From Streptomyces collinus Tu 365 (GTDB taxonomy: Bacteria > Actinomycetota > Actinomycetes > Streptomycetales > Streptomycetaceae), in the NCBI RefSeq assembly GCF_000444875.1, contig NC_021985.1:2675535-2739534 (forward strand): a DNA stretch of 64,000 nucleotides, in the 5' to 3' direction. The position numbers and the translations under genes were made by a program. Positions 55,855-63,908 of this stretch are shown here, piece by piece; within the stretch, counting starts at the first letter, position 1; each line of letters opens with the position of its first letter. The notes below the pieces were generated by a model that was not told where the DNA came from, did no database searches, and saw only the letters and a list, made by a program, of their open reading frames with translations.

Positions 55855-56316
55855 GTGTCGCAGCAGGCCAACCCTCGGGGAACCTTCCTGAAGATCGCCG
55901 ACTTTGTGAAGAGGCAGATCGAGGATGAGCCTGACATGACGGAGCTTCCGTCTCTGGCTGAGGTCATGCGCGATCACAAGGTGTCGCGCGGGGTCGCTCT
56001 CCGCGCGTTCGGCGTTCTTCGGCAGGCGGGCTTGGCCGAACCGGTGCCGGGTGAGCGGTGGCGCGTCGTACGCACGGGTACCCAAGTCGATCGGCGCCCG
56101 CTCGACCAGCGCATCGCGGAGATCGTCGCGACTGACGGACTCGAAGTAGGGGAAGCCCTCCCGAGCGCTTCCGCGCTGGCCGAACGGTTCGGGGTGTCAC
56201 GTCCCACCGTGACCAAGGCATTGGAGAAGTTGGACGCCGCCGGCGTGTTGGCGGGTGGAGGACAGGGCAAGGTGCGGACGGTACGCGCCGTGCCAGCGCG
56301 AGAGGAGCGTTCGTAG
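55855..56316 (+). CDS. GntR-family regulator (KorSA-like)
   Basis: 153 aa, GTG start with AAGGAG five bases before. Two winged-helix-like parts: an N-terminal one (LPSLAEVMRDHKVSRGVALRAFGVLRQAGLAEPVPGERW) and a C-terminal GntR HTH (LPSASALAERFGVSRPTVTKALEKLDAAGVLAGGGQGKVR). pSAM2-type elements use a GntR-like repressor (KorSA) for replication/transfer control. Its stop is one base from the HD gene start. Confidence 0.85.
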   Translation: MSQQANPRGTFLKIADFVKRQIEDEPDMTELPSLAEVMRDHKVSRGVALRAFGVLRQAGLAEPVPGERWRVVRTGTQVDRRPLDQRIAEIVATDGLEVGEALPSASALAERFGVSRPTVTKALEKLDAAGVLAGGGQGKVRTVRAVPAREERS

Positions 56317-56317
56317 C

Positions 56318-56884
56318 TTGTCGACGTTGACGGGGTGGGCCTATCCCCTGGCTGAGTCCCTGCTTGCTGAACCGTTGCCGCGGCGCTGGAAGCACTGCCT
56401 TGGGGTGGCCGAGAGAGCACGTACGATCGCGCTTGTTCTCGACCAGGACGCAGACCTCTTGGAAGCTGCGGCGGTCCTCCATGACATCGGCTACGCGCCG
56501 GACTTGGCCAAGACAGGCTTTCACCCGCTGGACGGCGCACGCTACCTCCGGGACGTGGCCGGCGCCGACGAGCGAGTGACCAATCTGGTCGCTCACCACT
56601 CCTGTTCATGGCTTGAGGCAGAAGCACGTGGACTTCACGCGGAGCTAGTCGGGGATTTTCCCCGCGAGAGCGAGCACCTGAATGACGCCCTCTGCTACTG
56701 CGACATGAACACAACCCCGGACGGAACTCCGACCAACCCCATCGACCGGATCAACGAGATCACTGGACGTTATGGGCCTGACAGCCTGATCGGGCGGTTC
56801 ATCCGCAGGGCGGAACCGGAGATTCTTGCGTGCTCGTGCCGCGTTCTCGAACGAGTCGCTGCCGCGAAGCGTCAGCCAATGTAG
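56318..56884 (+). CDS. HD-domain phosphohydrolase
   Basis: 188 aa from the TTG at 56318, immediately after the gntR stop and 11 bases after GAGAGGAG; an upstream ATG lies within gntR. HD motifs: RWKHCLGVAERA (first His), LHDIGYAPDL (HD), HHSCSWLEA, and ALCYCDMNTTPDG (last Asp). The family hydrolyses nucleotides or cyclic nucleotides; this small single-domain type is frequent in actinobacterial elements next to GntR and Nudix genes. Overlaps the convergent Nudix gene by 13 bases. Confidence 0.82.
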   Translation: MSTLTGWAYPLAESLLAEPLPRRWKHCLGVAERARTIALVLDQDADLLEAAAVLHDIGYAPDLAKTGFHPLDGARYLRDVAGADERVTNLVAHHSCSWLEAEARGLHAELVGDFPRESEHLNDALCYCDMNTTPDGTPTNPIDRINEITGRYGPDSLIGRFIRRAEPEILACSCRVLERVAAAKRQPM

Positions 56885-57345
56885 GGCGCAGTCCGCTCCC
56901 GATCCATAGCGTGCTCGATGCGGAGCCGCATCGTGGCGTGTACGTCCAGCGTCGTCAGGTCCGCCGGGTCGACCCAGCGGACCTGTGTCGTCTCGTTGCT
57001 CGTACGGAGTTCGCCACCAACCGGCCGCGCGCGGAAGCAGATGCTGAATTGCTGGCGCACCTCGCCGTCGTCGTACTGCATGACGTGTCCGGGGTCCGTG
57101 TAGAGCCCGGACACGTCGCTCACTTCCACCTTGATCCCAGTCTCTTCCCAAACCTCGCGCACGACCGTATCCCTGATGGACTCGCCCACGTCATGGCCGC
57201 CGCCGGGGAGTGCCCATCGCCCATTGTCAGACCGCTGGATCATTAGCACCTGGTCCGCATCGTTCTGGACGAACGCAACGACGGACGGCACGACCGAGTT
57301 GGCCGGCGGAGCATCGGGGTCGTGCAGGTAATCAATGCGTCCCAT
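56872..57345 (-). CDS. Nudix hydrolase
   Basis: 157 aa. The complete Nudix box is G-x5-E-x7-REVWEETGI (residues about 47-70: GGGHDVGESIRDTVVREVWEE, quoted in part). It hydrolyses nucleoside diphosphates linked to another group. pSAM2 encodes a Nudix-motif immunity factor (Pif) that blocks entry of a second copy, so a similar role is possible. It overlaps the upstream XRE gene by 14 bases, so the two form an operon. Confidence 0.85.
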   Translation of the reverse strand: MGRIDYLHDPDAPPANSVVPSVVAFVQNDADQVLMIQRSDNGRWALPGGGHDVGESIRDTVVREVWEETGIKVEVSDVSGLYTDPGHVMQYDDGEVRQQFSICFRARPVGGELRTSNETTQVRWVDPADLTTLDVHATMRLRIEHAMDRERTAPYIG

Positions 57346-58117
57346 GGCTCGTGACTCCTGTGGTTGTGACTATGTCCCGCTCGGTGACCGGGCGGGCGTT
57401 CTGCCAGGTGTGCTCGATGCTCTCCGCGTACGTATCGAAGAGGCCCCCGCCCGGCAGACGGCGTAGGTGAAGGACGGGCGCCATGTAGGCACCGATGCCG
57501 TAGACGTGCGGATTCACTAGCATCTCGTCATCCGCGCGGTAGATGGAGTTGTAAAGCGTCGAGTCGTGCAGACGGAAGTCGATGTCCGGGTGGCTCCGCA
57601 TGAGAGGGCGGTACAACATCAGGGCGTTGCGAATCTTTCCGTCCATGATCTGGTGACCCTCATCGATGCCACGCTGCCGGACGGCCGCGCAGCCAGGATC
57701 CCCCAACAGGATGCGTACCTGGGCGCCTGCTCCCACCTTCGCCTTCACGAGGTCGAGGAACAGCGGATCCTCCGAGAGGAACAGGCCCGAGTAGACCAGC
57801 ACGTCGAGGTTTCGCTCAGCGCGGCCGTAAAGCTCTCGCCACAGGTCAGACGGCACCGTGTGCCGGTGTGGGTAGACGGCCGCAATCTCGGCTTTCGTCA
57901 GCTCCGTCGCGCTGTCGACGGTCCGGCCGTCGTCCCAGAGCGTCGTTACGTCGACCTTGAGCGCTGCCGCGGTGGCGTACTGGTGACGTCTGTACGGCAC
58001 CTTCCCTTGAGTGATCCAGCGTTCGACCGTTTTCGGGTTGACCGCAATCGCCTCGGCGAGGCTCTGCACGGTCATGCCGCGGGCGAGGAGGGCCGACCGT
58101 AACCGCTCGTTCGACAT
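57332..58117 (-). CDS. XRE-type regulator with DUF5919 domain
   Basis: 261 aa. Residues 1-60 form a helix-turn-helix (LRSALLARGMTVQSLAEAIAVNPKTVERWITQGKVPYRRHQYATAAAL). The rest (about 85-240) fits DUF5919, a phospholipase-D-like fold seen in XRE regulators of Streptomyces mobile elements (NLDVLVYSGLFLSEDPLFLDL, VRILLGDPGCAAVRQRGIDEG, DSTLYNSIYRADDEMLVNPHVYG, quoted as landmarks). Start ATG at 58115-58117. First gene of the XRE-Nudix operon. Confidence 0.82.
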   Translation of the reverse strand: MSNERLRSALLARGMTVQSLAEAIAVNPKTVERWITQGKVPYRRHQYATAAALKVDVTTLWDDGRTVDSATELTKAEIAAVYPHRHTVPSDLWRELYGRAERNLDVLVYSGLFLSEDPLFLDLVKAKVGAGAQVRILLGDPGCAAVRQRGIDEGHQIMDGKIRNALMLYRPLMRSHPDIDFRLHDSTLYNSIYRADDEMLVNPHVYGIGAYMAPVLHLRRLPGGGLFDTYAESIEHTWQNARPVTERDIVTTTGVTSHGTH

Positions 58118-58315
58118 GAGCACCCCCGTTGGGACGTCTAGGGACTTCTTGACCGCAGCTAGAAGTCTCGAAGCTGTCCACGTATGGGGTGACCAACTCC
58201 CCCGACCTGCGGCAATGCTGAATGTGCGCCAGGAAGTCCAGGCGCGAAAACCAAGAGGTTCCGACGACATGCTTGACGGACCCTCATGCAGTACCAGTAA
58301 AACAGGTACTGCGCG

Positions 58316-58849
58316 GTGACCAGGGACGGTCTCGTGTTCGCCCCGCCGAAGCGGGGCAAGGTCCGCGACGTACCCCTGCCGGACCGCGTGGCACGCGTTC
58401 TTAAGCGGCACATGGAAGCGTTCCCACCGGTAGAGATCACCTTGCCATGGCTCCGGCCGGATGGTCCGCTCATCACGAAGCGGCTTTTGTTCACCCGCTT
58501 AGACGGCGCGGGCGCAGTCCGACGGAGCGACTTCAACGACCGCACGTGGAAGCCTGCTCTCGTCGCTGCGGGAGTTATCCCGGCCCCAAAGCCGGGCGAG
58601 CGCCACCACGCCGCGCGGGACCAAGGCATGCACGCCCTGAGACACTTCTATGCTTCTCTCCTGCTGGACGCAGGCGAGAACATCAAGGCGCTTAGTCACT
58701 ACCTCGGACACGACGATCCGGGGTTCACTCTTCGGGTGTACACGCATCTAATGCCGCGCAGTGACGCACGGGCACGGAAGGCCGTGGACAGCCTGTACGA
58801 GGGTGCCGCTCCTGCACTGTTCGGTTCGCGGATGCTTTCAGGGGATTGA
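58316..58849 (+). pseudogene. int: Tyrosine recombinase (integrase), 5'-truncated
   Basis: 177 codons remain of a protein usually 380-460 aa. The C-terminal catalytic half keeps H-x-x-R (HALRHFYASLLLDAG), LGHDD and the nucleophile Tyr in RVYTHLMP. The N-terminal SAM-like core-binding domain and the first catalytic Arg are missing; the 198 bases upstream do not encode them in any frame. The element therefore probably cannot excise by itself. The orientation towards attR is typical. Confidence 0.85.
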
Positions 58850-59036
58850 GAGGCGACGGGCCGGCCGACGGTGTACTGGTCGGCCCGAAGTAGGTACCTC
58901 GTGCCCCGACAAGGCACGCTCGAATCGCCGCTGAGCGACGCCGAGGCCTCCGGTGACGTGCTCGCGTGTCTCCGCCTGCCACTCCGTCGGCCGATTATCA
59001 GGTGCCAGCACGCCCGACACCCCACACACTGAATAC

Positions 59037-60677
59037 ATGACCTGGATAAGAAGGGCGCTAGCAACAGTGCCCGTAATTACACTGCTCGGTACCGCCGCCC
59101 AATTTGCATGGCTCGGCTCTCAAGATGTCAATGGCGCACTAACCTACACCGGCCGATTGAGGGGTACTTTTCTCATACTGGCAGTGGCGGCAATACTGAC
59201 GGCACTCGCCGCATATATCCGGCACCTTATCACCCCCGGCAACCTCACGGGGTTCGCATGCAAAATAGTTTTCGTGACAATCGCCCTATCTCTGGCCGTG
59301 AATGTCACACTGCTCGTCTTGAAGGTTGCGAGTCGGAGTCACACCCCTCATCTTTCGTTTTGGCTAACCCTCGCCATCCTTTCGTTCACAAGCCTCATTT
59401 ATCTATGGCCCCGAAGGATTGTAATTACAGTACTCATAATTACCCTGCTCGCTACCGCTGCCGAATTCGCATGGCTAGGCTCCGAGGATGTCAATGGCGC
59501 ACTAACCTATGCTGGCCGCCTAAACGGAATTCTTCTGCTGATGGCAGTGGTGGTGGCAATTACTGCACTCGCCGCGTACATTGAGCACCTTTTCGTCCAC
59601 AACACGCTCAAGGGGTTCGCGTGCGCGGTAGTTGTCGTGGGAATCAGCCTATCCCTGGCCGTGAATGTCACGCTGCTCATCTTGCAGGCCGAAACCTGGA
59701 GTTACACCCCCTATCTTTGGATTTGGGTCTTCCTATTCCTCTCATCGCTTACGATGCTCATTTGCCTCTATCTACAACACCGGAAACGACAAGTCGAGAT
59801 CCCGAGACCCAAAGCGTTCGCTGTTGGAGCGGTCGTAACCATACTCATCGCGGCCGCCAACTTCGGTTACGCGGAAGTCTATCAGCCATACAGCACGCCA
59901 GCGTCGATCTCCGCCTCAGTTGAAATAGGCCACGCTAAGGTTATCAACGGCAAGGTGACACTACCAATCCATTTGAAAGCAAAGAACACGGGGAGCGTCA
60001 GCGTTTATACGCTCGGCTCCCTCTTTCAGGTTACAGCCAGAGGCCCAATCTATTCCAAGCACCCCCTTAGCAAAGGAGACCGGCTACGAGATATTAACGA
60101 TGGTCAACCAGTTCTGTACGCATACGAGGACGAGAGAGGGAAAAGCTATGACCTCCTGGCGCAGGGCCGGTTTGTTCGGCAAGGCTTGAAACTGGACCCT
60201 GGCACAGAAATCGTGACAGATAGCATCGTTCAATTTCCGTCAAAAAAGTCCTACGAGGTGATTGACGCCTCTGCCGACATGGTCTACATACGAGCAGACA
60301 GAGTTGTGCTAGTCAGCGATCTCTACCGGCAATCAGGGCGTAGTTCATGGCACAAGGATGGTAGCCACGCCGAAAAAGTAGAAGCGCCGAAGTGGGTCGC
60401 TGAGAACAATGAAACCTTCAAGTTCCAATCGCGCATCGTCCACAGTGACGCATTTCTTGAGTACACGCGAAGCGCCAGGTATGTCACCCTATGGTGGGTT
60501 CTCGAAGAACCAACAAGGTCATGGAATGGGCCATTTCTCGTACCTAAGATCAGCCCCTTTGAACAAGTCAACAGCGAGCCTGATCCTGCCGAAGCTCAGC
60601 GTCTAACCGATGAATACGGCCTCGGCCAGTCATCGAGCGGTCGCGCGCAAAAAACCATGGAACAACTCATCAATTGA
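59037..60677 (+). CDS. Membrane protein with tandem duplicated TM unit and extracytoplasmic domain
   Basis: 546 aa from ATG 59037 (an earlier GTG at 58953 is possible). Residues 14-134 and 135-255 are a tandem duplication of a four-helix unit: TAAQFAWLGSQDVNGALTY and TAAEFAWLGSEDVNGALTY, 121 residues apart, still clear in the DNA (59124 versus 59487). A partial third unit begins near 262. A domain of about 260 residues follows, probably outside the membrane, with PIHLKAKNTGSVSVY. Related to the protein at 31603-33066. Strongly AT-rich for this genome. Function unknown. Confidence 0.75.
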   Translation: MTWIRRALATVPVITLLGTAAQFAWLGSQDVNGALTYTGRLRGTFLILAVAAILTALAAYIRHLITPGNLTGFACKIVFVTIALSLAVNVTLLVLKVASRSHTPHLSFWLTLAILSFTSLIYLWPRRIVITVLIITLLATAAEFAWLGSEDVNGALTYAGRLNGILLLMAVVVAITALAAYIEHLFVHNTLKGFACAVVVVGISLSLAVNVTLLILQAETWSYTPYLWIWVFLFLSSLTMLICLYLQHRKRQVEIPRPKAFAVGAVVTILIAAANFGYAEVYQPYSTPASISASVEIGHAKVINGKVTLPIHLKAKNTGSVSVYTLGSLFQVTARGPIYSKHPLSKGDRLRDINDGQPVLYAYEDERGKSYDLLAQGRFVRQGLKLDPGTEIVTDSIVQFPSKKSYEVIDASADMVYIRADRVVLVSDLYRQSGRSSWHKDGSHAEKVEAPKWVAENNETFKFQSRIVHSDAFLEYTRSARYVTLWWVLEEPTRSWNGPFLVPKISPFEQVNSEPDPAEAQRLTDEYGLGQSSSGRAQKTMEQLIN

Positions 60678-60857
60678 CCGAGCGCCAAAACTCGCGGAAG
60701 CGCACCGGGTAGACGCGCGCTGGTCACGTTGACGAGTCGCGCTACCGCTGGCTGGCGTCGACGGCAGATGAGGGTCACTAGCTGCCGTTGATCATCGAGC
60801 GCTAGGCATCCAGCTCTGCAGAGGGTTGCCACCCGGCAGGCCGGAGGAACGTGCAGG

Positions 60858-60876
60858 ACGGCCCACAGACGGCCCA
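60858..60876 (+). repeat. Right copy of 19-bp inner repeat
   Basis: ACGGCCCACAGACGGCCCA, direct-repeat partner of 51992-52010 (18/19), 83 bases from the right attachment copy. Confidence 0.7.
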
Positions 60877-60893
60877 TGGGCACTGAGACGCTG

Positions 60894-60924
60894 TGGGGCC
60901 GGCGGTCCACGACCGTCGGCCCCA
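60894..60924. terminator. Hairpin at the right end of the element
   Basis: A 14-bp stem with one mismatch (60894-60907 with 60911-60924), 3-base loop. It lies just after the glnA2 stop on the minus strand and so supplies glnA2 with a terminator brought by the element. The rest of 60678-60961 shows no gene. Confidence 0.75.
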
Positions 60925-60959
60925 AGGTCTGGTTTCGGTGGCAAACCGCCCCGACCTGC

Positions 60960-61049
60960 GACTACAGCACCGGCAAGTTCTTCCGCAGCTCGAAGGCCGT
61001 GACCTCGCTGCGGTACTCCTCCCACTCAGACTTCTTGTTGCGGAGGAAG
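60960..61049. repeat. attR: 3' end of the present glnA2
   Basis: Partner of 51797-51886 (84/90 identical). This copy is now joined to the body of glnA2 and provides its last codons; it carries the rarer TTG Leu codon in RKNLPVL where the remnant has CTG, fitting an origin from the element's attP. Confidence 0.9.
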
Positions 61050-62323
61050 AAGTCGAAGACGTGTTCGCCCAGGGTCTCGGCGAGGAGGTCGCTGTTCTCC
61101 ATGAGGGTCAGGGCCTCGCCGAGGTTCTGCGGGAGGGGCTCGATGCCCATCGCGCGGCGTTCGGCGTTGGAGAGGGCCCAGACGTCGTCCTCGGCGCCCG
61201 GCGGGAGCTCGTAGCCCTCCTCGATGCCCTTGAGGCCGGCGGCCAGGAGGACGGCGTACGCCAGGTACGGGTTGGCGCCGGTGTCCAGGGAGCGGACCTC
61301 CACGCGCGCGGAGCCGGTCTTGCCGGGCTTGTACATGGGGACGCGGACGAGGGCGCTGCGGTTGTTGTGGCCCCAGCAGATGTACGAGGGCGCCTCGCCG
61401 CCGGCGCCCGCGGTGCGCTCGGAGCCGCCCCAGATGCGCTTGTACGAGTTCACCCACTGGTTGGTGACCGCGGAGATCTCCGCCGCGTGCTTGAGCAGGC
61501 CCGCGATGAAGGAGCGGCCGACCTTGGAGAGCTGGTACTCGGCGCCGGACTCGTAGAACGCGTTGCGGTCGCCCTCGAAGAGGGAGAGGTGGGTGTGCAT
61601 GCCCGAGCCGGGGTGCTCGGAGAACGGCTTCGGCATGAAGGTCGCGTGGACCCCCTGCTCCAGCGCCACCTGCTTCATGACCAGGCGGAACGTCATGATG
61701 TTGTCGGCGGTCGAGAGGGCGTCGGCGTAGCGCAGGTCGATCTCCTGCTGACCGGGGGCGCCCTCGTGGTGGGAGAACTCGACCGAGATGCCCATCGACT
61801 CCAGCATGGTGATCGCCTGGCGGCGGAAGTCCATGCCGACGTTGGTCGGGGTGTGGTCGAAGTAGCCCGAGTTGTCCGCCGGGATGGGGCGGGAGCCGTC
61901 GAGGGGGCGGTCCTTCAGCAGGAAGAACTCGATCTCCGGGTGGGTGTAGAAGGTGAAGCCCAGGTCGGAGGTGCGGGCGAGGGCGCGCTTGAGGACGTAG
62001 CGCGGGTCGGCGAAGGACGGGGAGCCGTCCGGCATGAGGATGTCGCAGAACATGCGGGCGGTGCCGGGGGTCTCCGCGCGCCAGGGCAGGACCTGGAAGG
62101 TGGACGGGTCCGGCTTGGCGATCATGTCGGACTCGTAGACGCGGGCGAAGCCCTCGATGGCGGAGCCGTCGAAGCCGATGCCCTCGTCGAAGGCCTGCTC
62201 CAGCTCGGCGGGGGCCACGGCCACGGACTTCAGGAAGCCCAGCACGTCGGTGAACCACAGGCGCACGAACCGGATGTCGCGCTCCTCCAACGTCCGGAGC
62301 ACGAACTCCTGCTGCTTGTCCAT
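60962..62323 (-). CDS. glnA2: Glutamine synthetase-like GlnA2 (gamma-glutamylpolyamine synthetase type)
   Basis: 453 aa from the MDKQQEF start, which agrees with Streptomyces relatives; an ATG five codons upstream is also in frame. GSI fold: IGFDGSAIEGFA, THPEIEFFLL, GSGMHTHLSLFEG, NPYLAYAVLLAAG. Where GlnA has the adenylylation motif LYEL, this protein has VWAL, so GlnE should not modify it. S. coelicolor GlnA2 is reported to glutamylate polyamines. Its last ~30 codons come from the integrated element, with unchanged amino acids. A GCAAC-N6-GAAAC motif upstream (62416-62431) resembles half a GlnR box. Confidence 0.9.
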   Translation of the reverse strand: MDKQQEFVLRTLEERDIRFVRLWFTDVLGFLKSVAVAPAELEQAFDEGIGFDGSAIEGFARVYESDMIAKPDPSTFQVLPWRAETPGTARMFCDILMPDGSPSFADPRYVLKRALARTSDLGFTFYTHPEIEFFLLKDRPLDGSRPIPADNSGYFDHTPTNVGMDFRRQAITMLESMGISVEFSHHEGAPGQQEIDLRYADALSTADNIMTFRLVMKQVALEQGVHATFMPKPFSEHPGSGMHTHLSLFEGDRNAFYESGAEYQLSKVGRSFIAGLLKHAAEISAVTNQWVNSYKRIWGGSERTAGAGGEAPSYICWGHNNRSALVRVPMYKPGKTGSARVEVRSLDTGANPYLAYAVLLAAGLKGIEEGYELPPGAEDDVWALSNAERRAMGIEPLPQNLGEALTLMENSDLLAETLGEHVFDFFLRNKKSEWEEYRSEVTAFELRKNLPVL

Positions 62324-62415
62324 CTTCCGCTTCCCCATCCTTGCTGGTCAGGCCGCCTTCGCCCGCGTGGCGCGGAACCGGGCGGTCGGGCACCCGAGCA
62401 TCACACCACAACACC

Positions 62416-62431
62416 GTTTCACGCGCGTTGC
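62416..62431 (-). promoter_or_regulatory. Half-GlnR-box-like motif upstream of glnA2
   Basis: On the minus strand GCAAC-N6-GAAAC. Only one a-b pair is convincing, unlike the full site of glnII. It lies within the 341-base divergent region between glnA2 and the flavohaemoprotein gene. Confidence 0.25.
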
Positions 62432-62592
62432 GGCCCTTGATCGCCCGGGCGTCCCCGACCTGAACGCCTCTCGTACGGCAGGTGTACTGCTCTGTCGCCC
62501 ATCTTGCCTGCTGGCGGCGACATCCGTAATGGCCGCAGGGCCTCGGGAGTGCTCCGCGAGTGCTCCGGGAGTGGCGGACGACACGTCCTTTT

Positions 62593-62615
62593 AATTTGTA
62601 TCTCAGATGCAAGTT
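62593..62615 (+). promoter_or_regulatory. NsrR-like operator upstream of the flavohaemoprotein gene
   Basis: An 11-1-11 inverted repeat AATTTGTATCT-C-AGATGCAAGTT, 9 of 11 positions paired, 50 bases before the start codon, in an AT-rich pocket. The GCATCT/AGATGC core is like reported NsrR sites; NsrR is the NO-sensing Fe-S repressor of hmp genes in Streptomyces. Confidence 0.55.
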
Positions 62616-62664
62616 TCAATACCGTTTCGATCAGTTGAGCGATCGAACCCTCCCAGGAGTCCTC

Positions 62665-63849
62665 ATGCTGTCCGAGCAGTCAGCAGCCACCGTCCGCGCC
62701 ACCCTGCCCGTCGTCGGCGCGGCGATCGGCGAGATCACCGAGCGCTTCTACGCCCGGCTCTTCGAGGCCCACCCCGCGCTGCTGCGCGACCTGTTCAACC
62801 GCGGCAACCAGGCCACCGGCACCCAGAAGCAGGCCCTCGCCGGCTCCATCGCGGCCTTCGCCACCCACCTGGTGGACAACCCCGAGCAGCGCCCCGACCT
62901 GATGCTGGAGCGCATCGCCCACAAGCACGCCTCGCTGGGCATCACACCGGAGCAGTACCCCCTCGTCCACGAACACCTGTTCGCCGCCATCGCCGAGATC
63001 CTCGGTGACGCGGTCACCGCCGAGGTGGCCGCCGCCTGGACCGAGGTCTACTGGCTGATGGCCAACGCCCTCATCGCCATCGAGAAGCGGCTGTACGCGC
63101 AGAGCGAGCAGCAGGGCTGGCGGGAGTGGAAGGTGGTCGAGCGGATCGACGAGACCGCCGACGTGGCCACCTTCAGGCTCCGCCCGGTGGACGAGGGCCC
63201 GGTGGCCGGCTACCGCGCGGGCCAGTACGTCTCGGTCGGCGTCACGCTTCCGGACGGGGCCCGGCAGATCCGCCAGTACAGCCTGACCGCGGCCCCCGGC
63301 TCGCCGGAGCGGCGGTTCGCCGTCAAGCGGGTGACCGGCGCGGGCGCGGGCCCGGACGGCGAGGTCTCCGGCCATCTGCACGCCCACGTCCGCGAGGGTG
63401 ACGTCCTGCGGCTCTCCGCCCCCTACGGCGACCTGGTCCTGGAGGACACCGAGGCTCCGCTGCTGCTCGCCTCCGCGGGCATCGGCGTCACCCCGATGAT
63501 CGCCATGCTGGAGCAGCTCGCCCTCACCGGCCACCGGGCCCCGGTGACCGTGGTGCACGCCGACCGCTCCCCCGCCGCGCACGCCCTGCGCGCCGCCCAC
63601 GAGGCGTACGCGGCCAAGCTGCCCGAGGGCCGGTCGGTCTTCTTCTACGAGCGGGACGCCGAGGGCGCCGGGCGGACCGGCCTGGTCGACCTCGCCGGCG
63701 TCGACGTCCCGGCCGGCGCGCACGCCTACCTGTGCGGTCCGCTGCCCTTCATGCGCGCGGTGCGCACCCAGCTGATCGACAAGGGTGTGGCTCCCGCCGA
63801 CATCCACTACGAGGTCTTCGGCCCGGACCTCTGGCTGGCCGAGGGCTGA
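62665..63849 (+). CDS. hmp: Flavohaemoprotein, nitric oxide dioxygenase
   Basis: 394 aa. Globin domain (1-135) with the proximal His in IAHKHASLGI and distal residues in ITERFYARLF. FAD domain with RQYSLTAAPG, NAD domain with LLASAGIGVTPMIAMLEQL and YLCGPLPFMRAVR, ending YEVFGPDLW as in Hmp. It converts NO and O2 to nitrate, protecting against nitrosative stress. AGGAG precedes the ATG. The upstream NsrR-like repeat fits NO-dependent induction. Confidence 0.95.
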   Translation: MLSEQSAATVRATLPVVGAAIGEITERFYARLFEAHPALLRDLFNRGNQATGTQKQALAGSIAAFATHLVDNPEQRPDLMLERIAHKHASLGITPEQYPLVHEHLFAAIAEILGDAVTAEVAAAWTEVYWLMANALIAIEKRLYAQSEQQGWREWKVVERIDETADVATFRLRPVDEGPVAGYRAGQYVSVGVTLPDGARQIRQYSLTAAPGSPERRFAVKRVTGAGAGPDGEVSGHLHAHVREGDVLRLSAPYGDLVLEDTEAPLLLASAGIGVTPMIAMLEQLALTGHRAPVTVVHADRSPAAHALRAAHEAYAAKLPEGRSVFFYERDAEGAGRTGLVDLAGVDVPAGAHAYLCGPLPFMRAVRTQLIDKGVAPADIHYEVFGPDLWLAEG

Positions 63850-63908
63850 CCCCGGCACCGGCGAGCGAGCGGGCGCCCGGAGCCCTCGGGGAGGCCGGAC
63901 AGTGGCCG

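Larger units (their letters stand above)
51797..61049. mobile_element. Integrated element (remnant AICE/genomic island) in the 3' end of glnA2
   Basis: 9.25 kb bounded by the duplicated glnA2 end, with a truncated tyrosine integrase (58316-58849), inner 19-bp repeats near both ends, a GntR/HD plus XRE/Nudix control region, and AT-richer cargo (52.4-55.4 and 59.0-60.7 kb). No replication initiator, excisionase or TraB/FtsK-like transfer gene is present, so it is likely immobile. Insertion replaces the last ~30 codons of glnA2 with an equivalent coding end. Confidence 0.85.
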
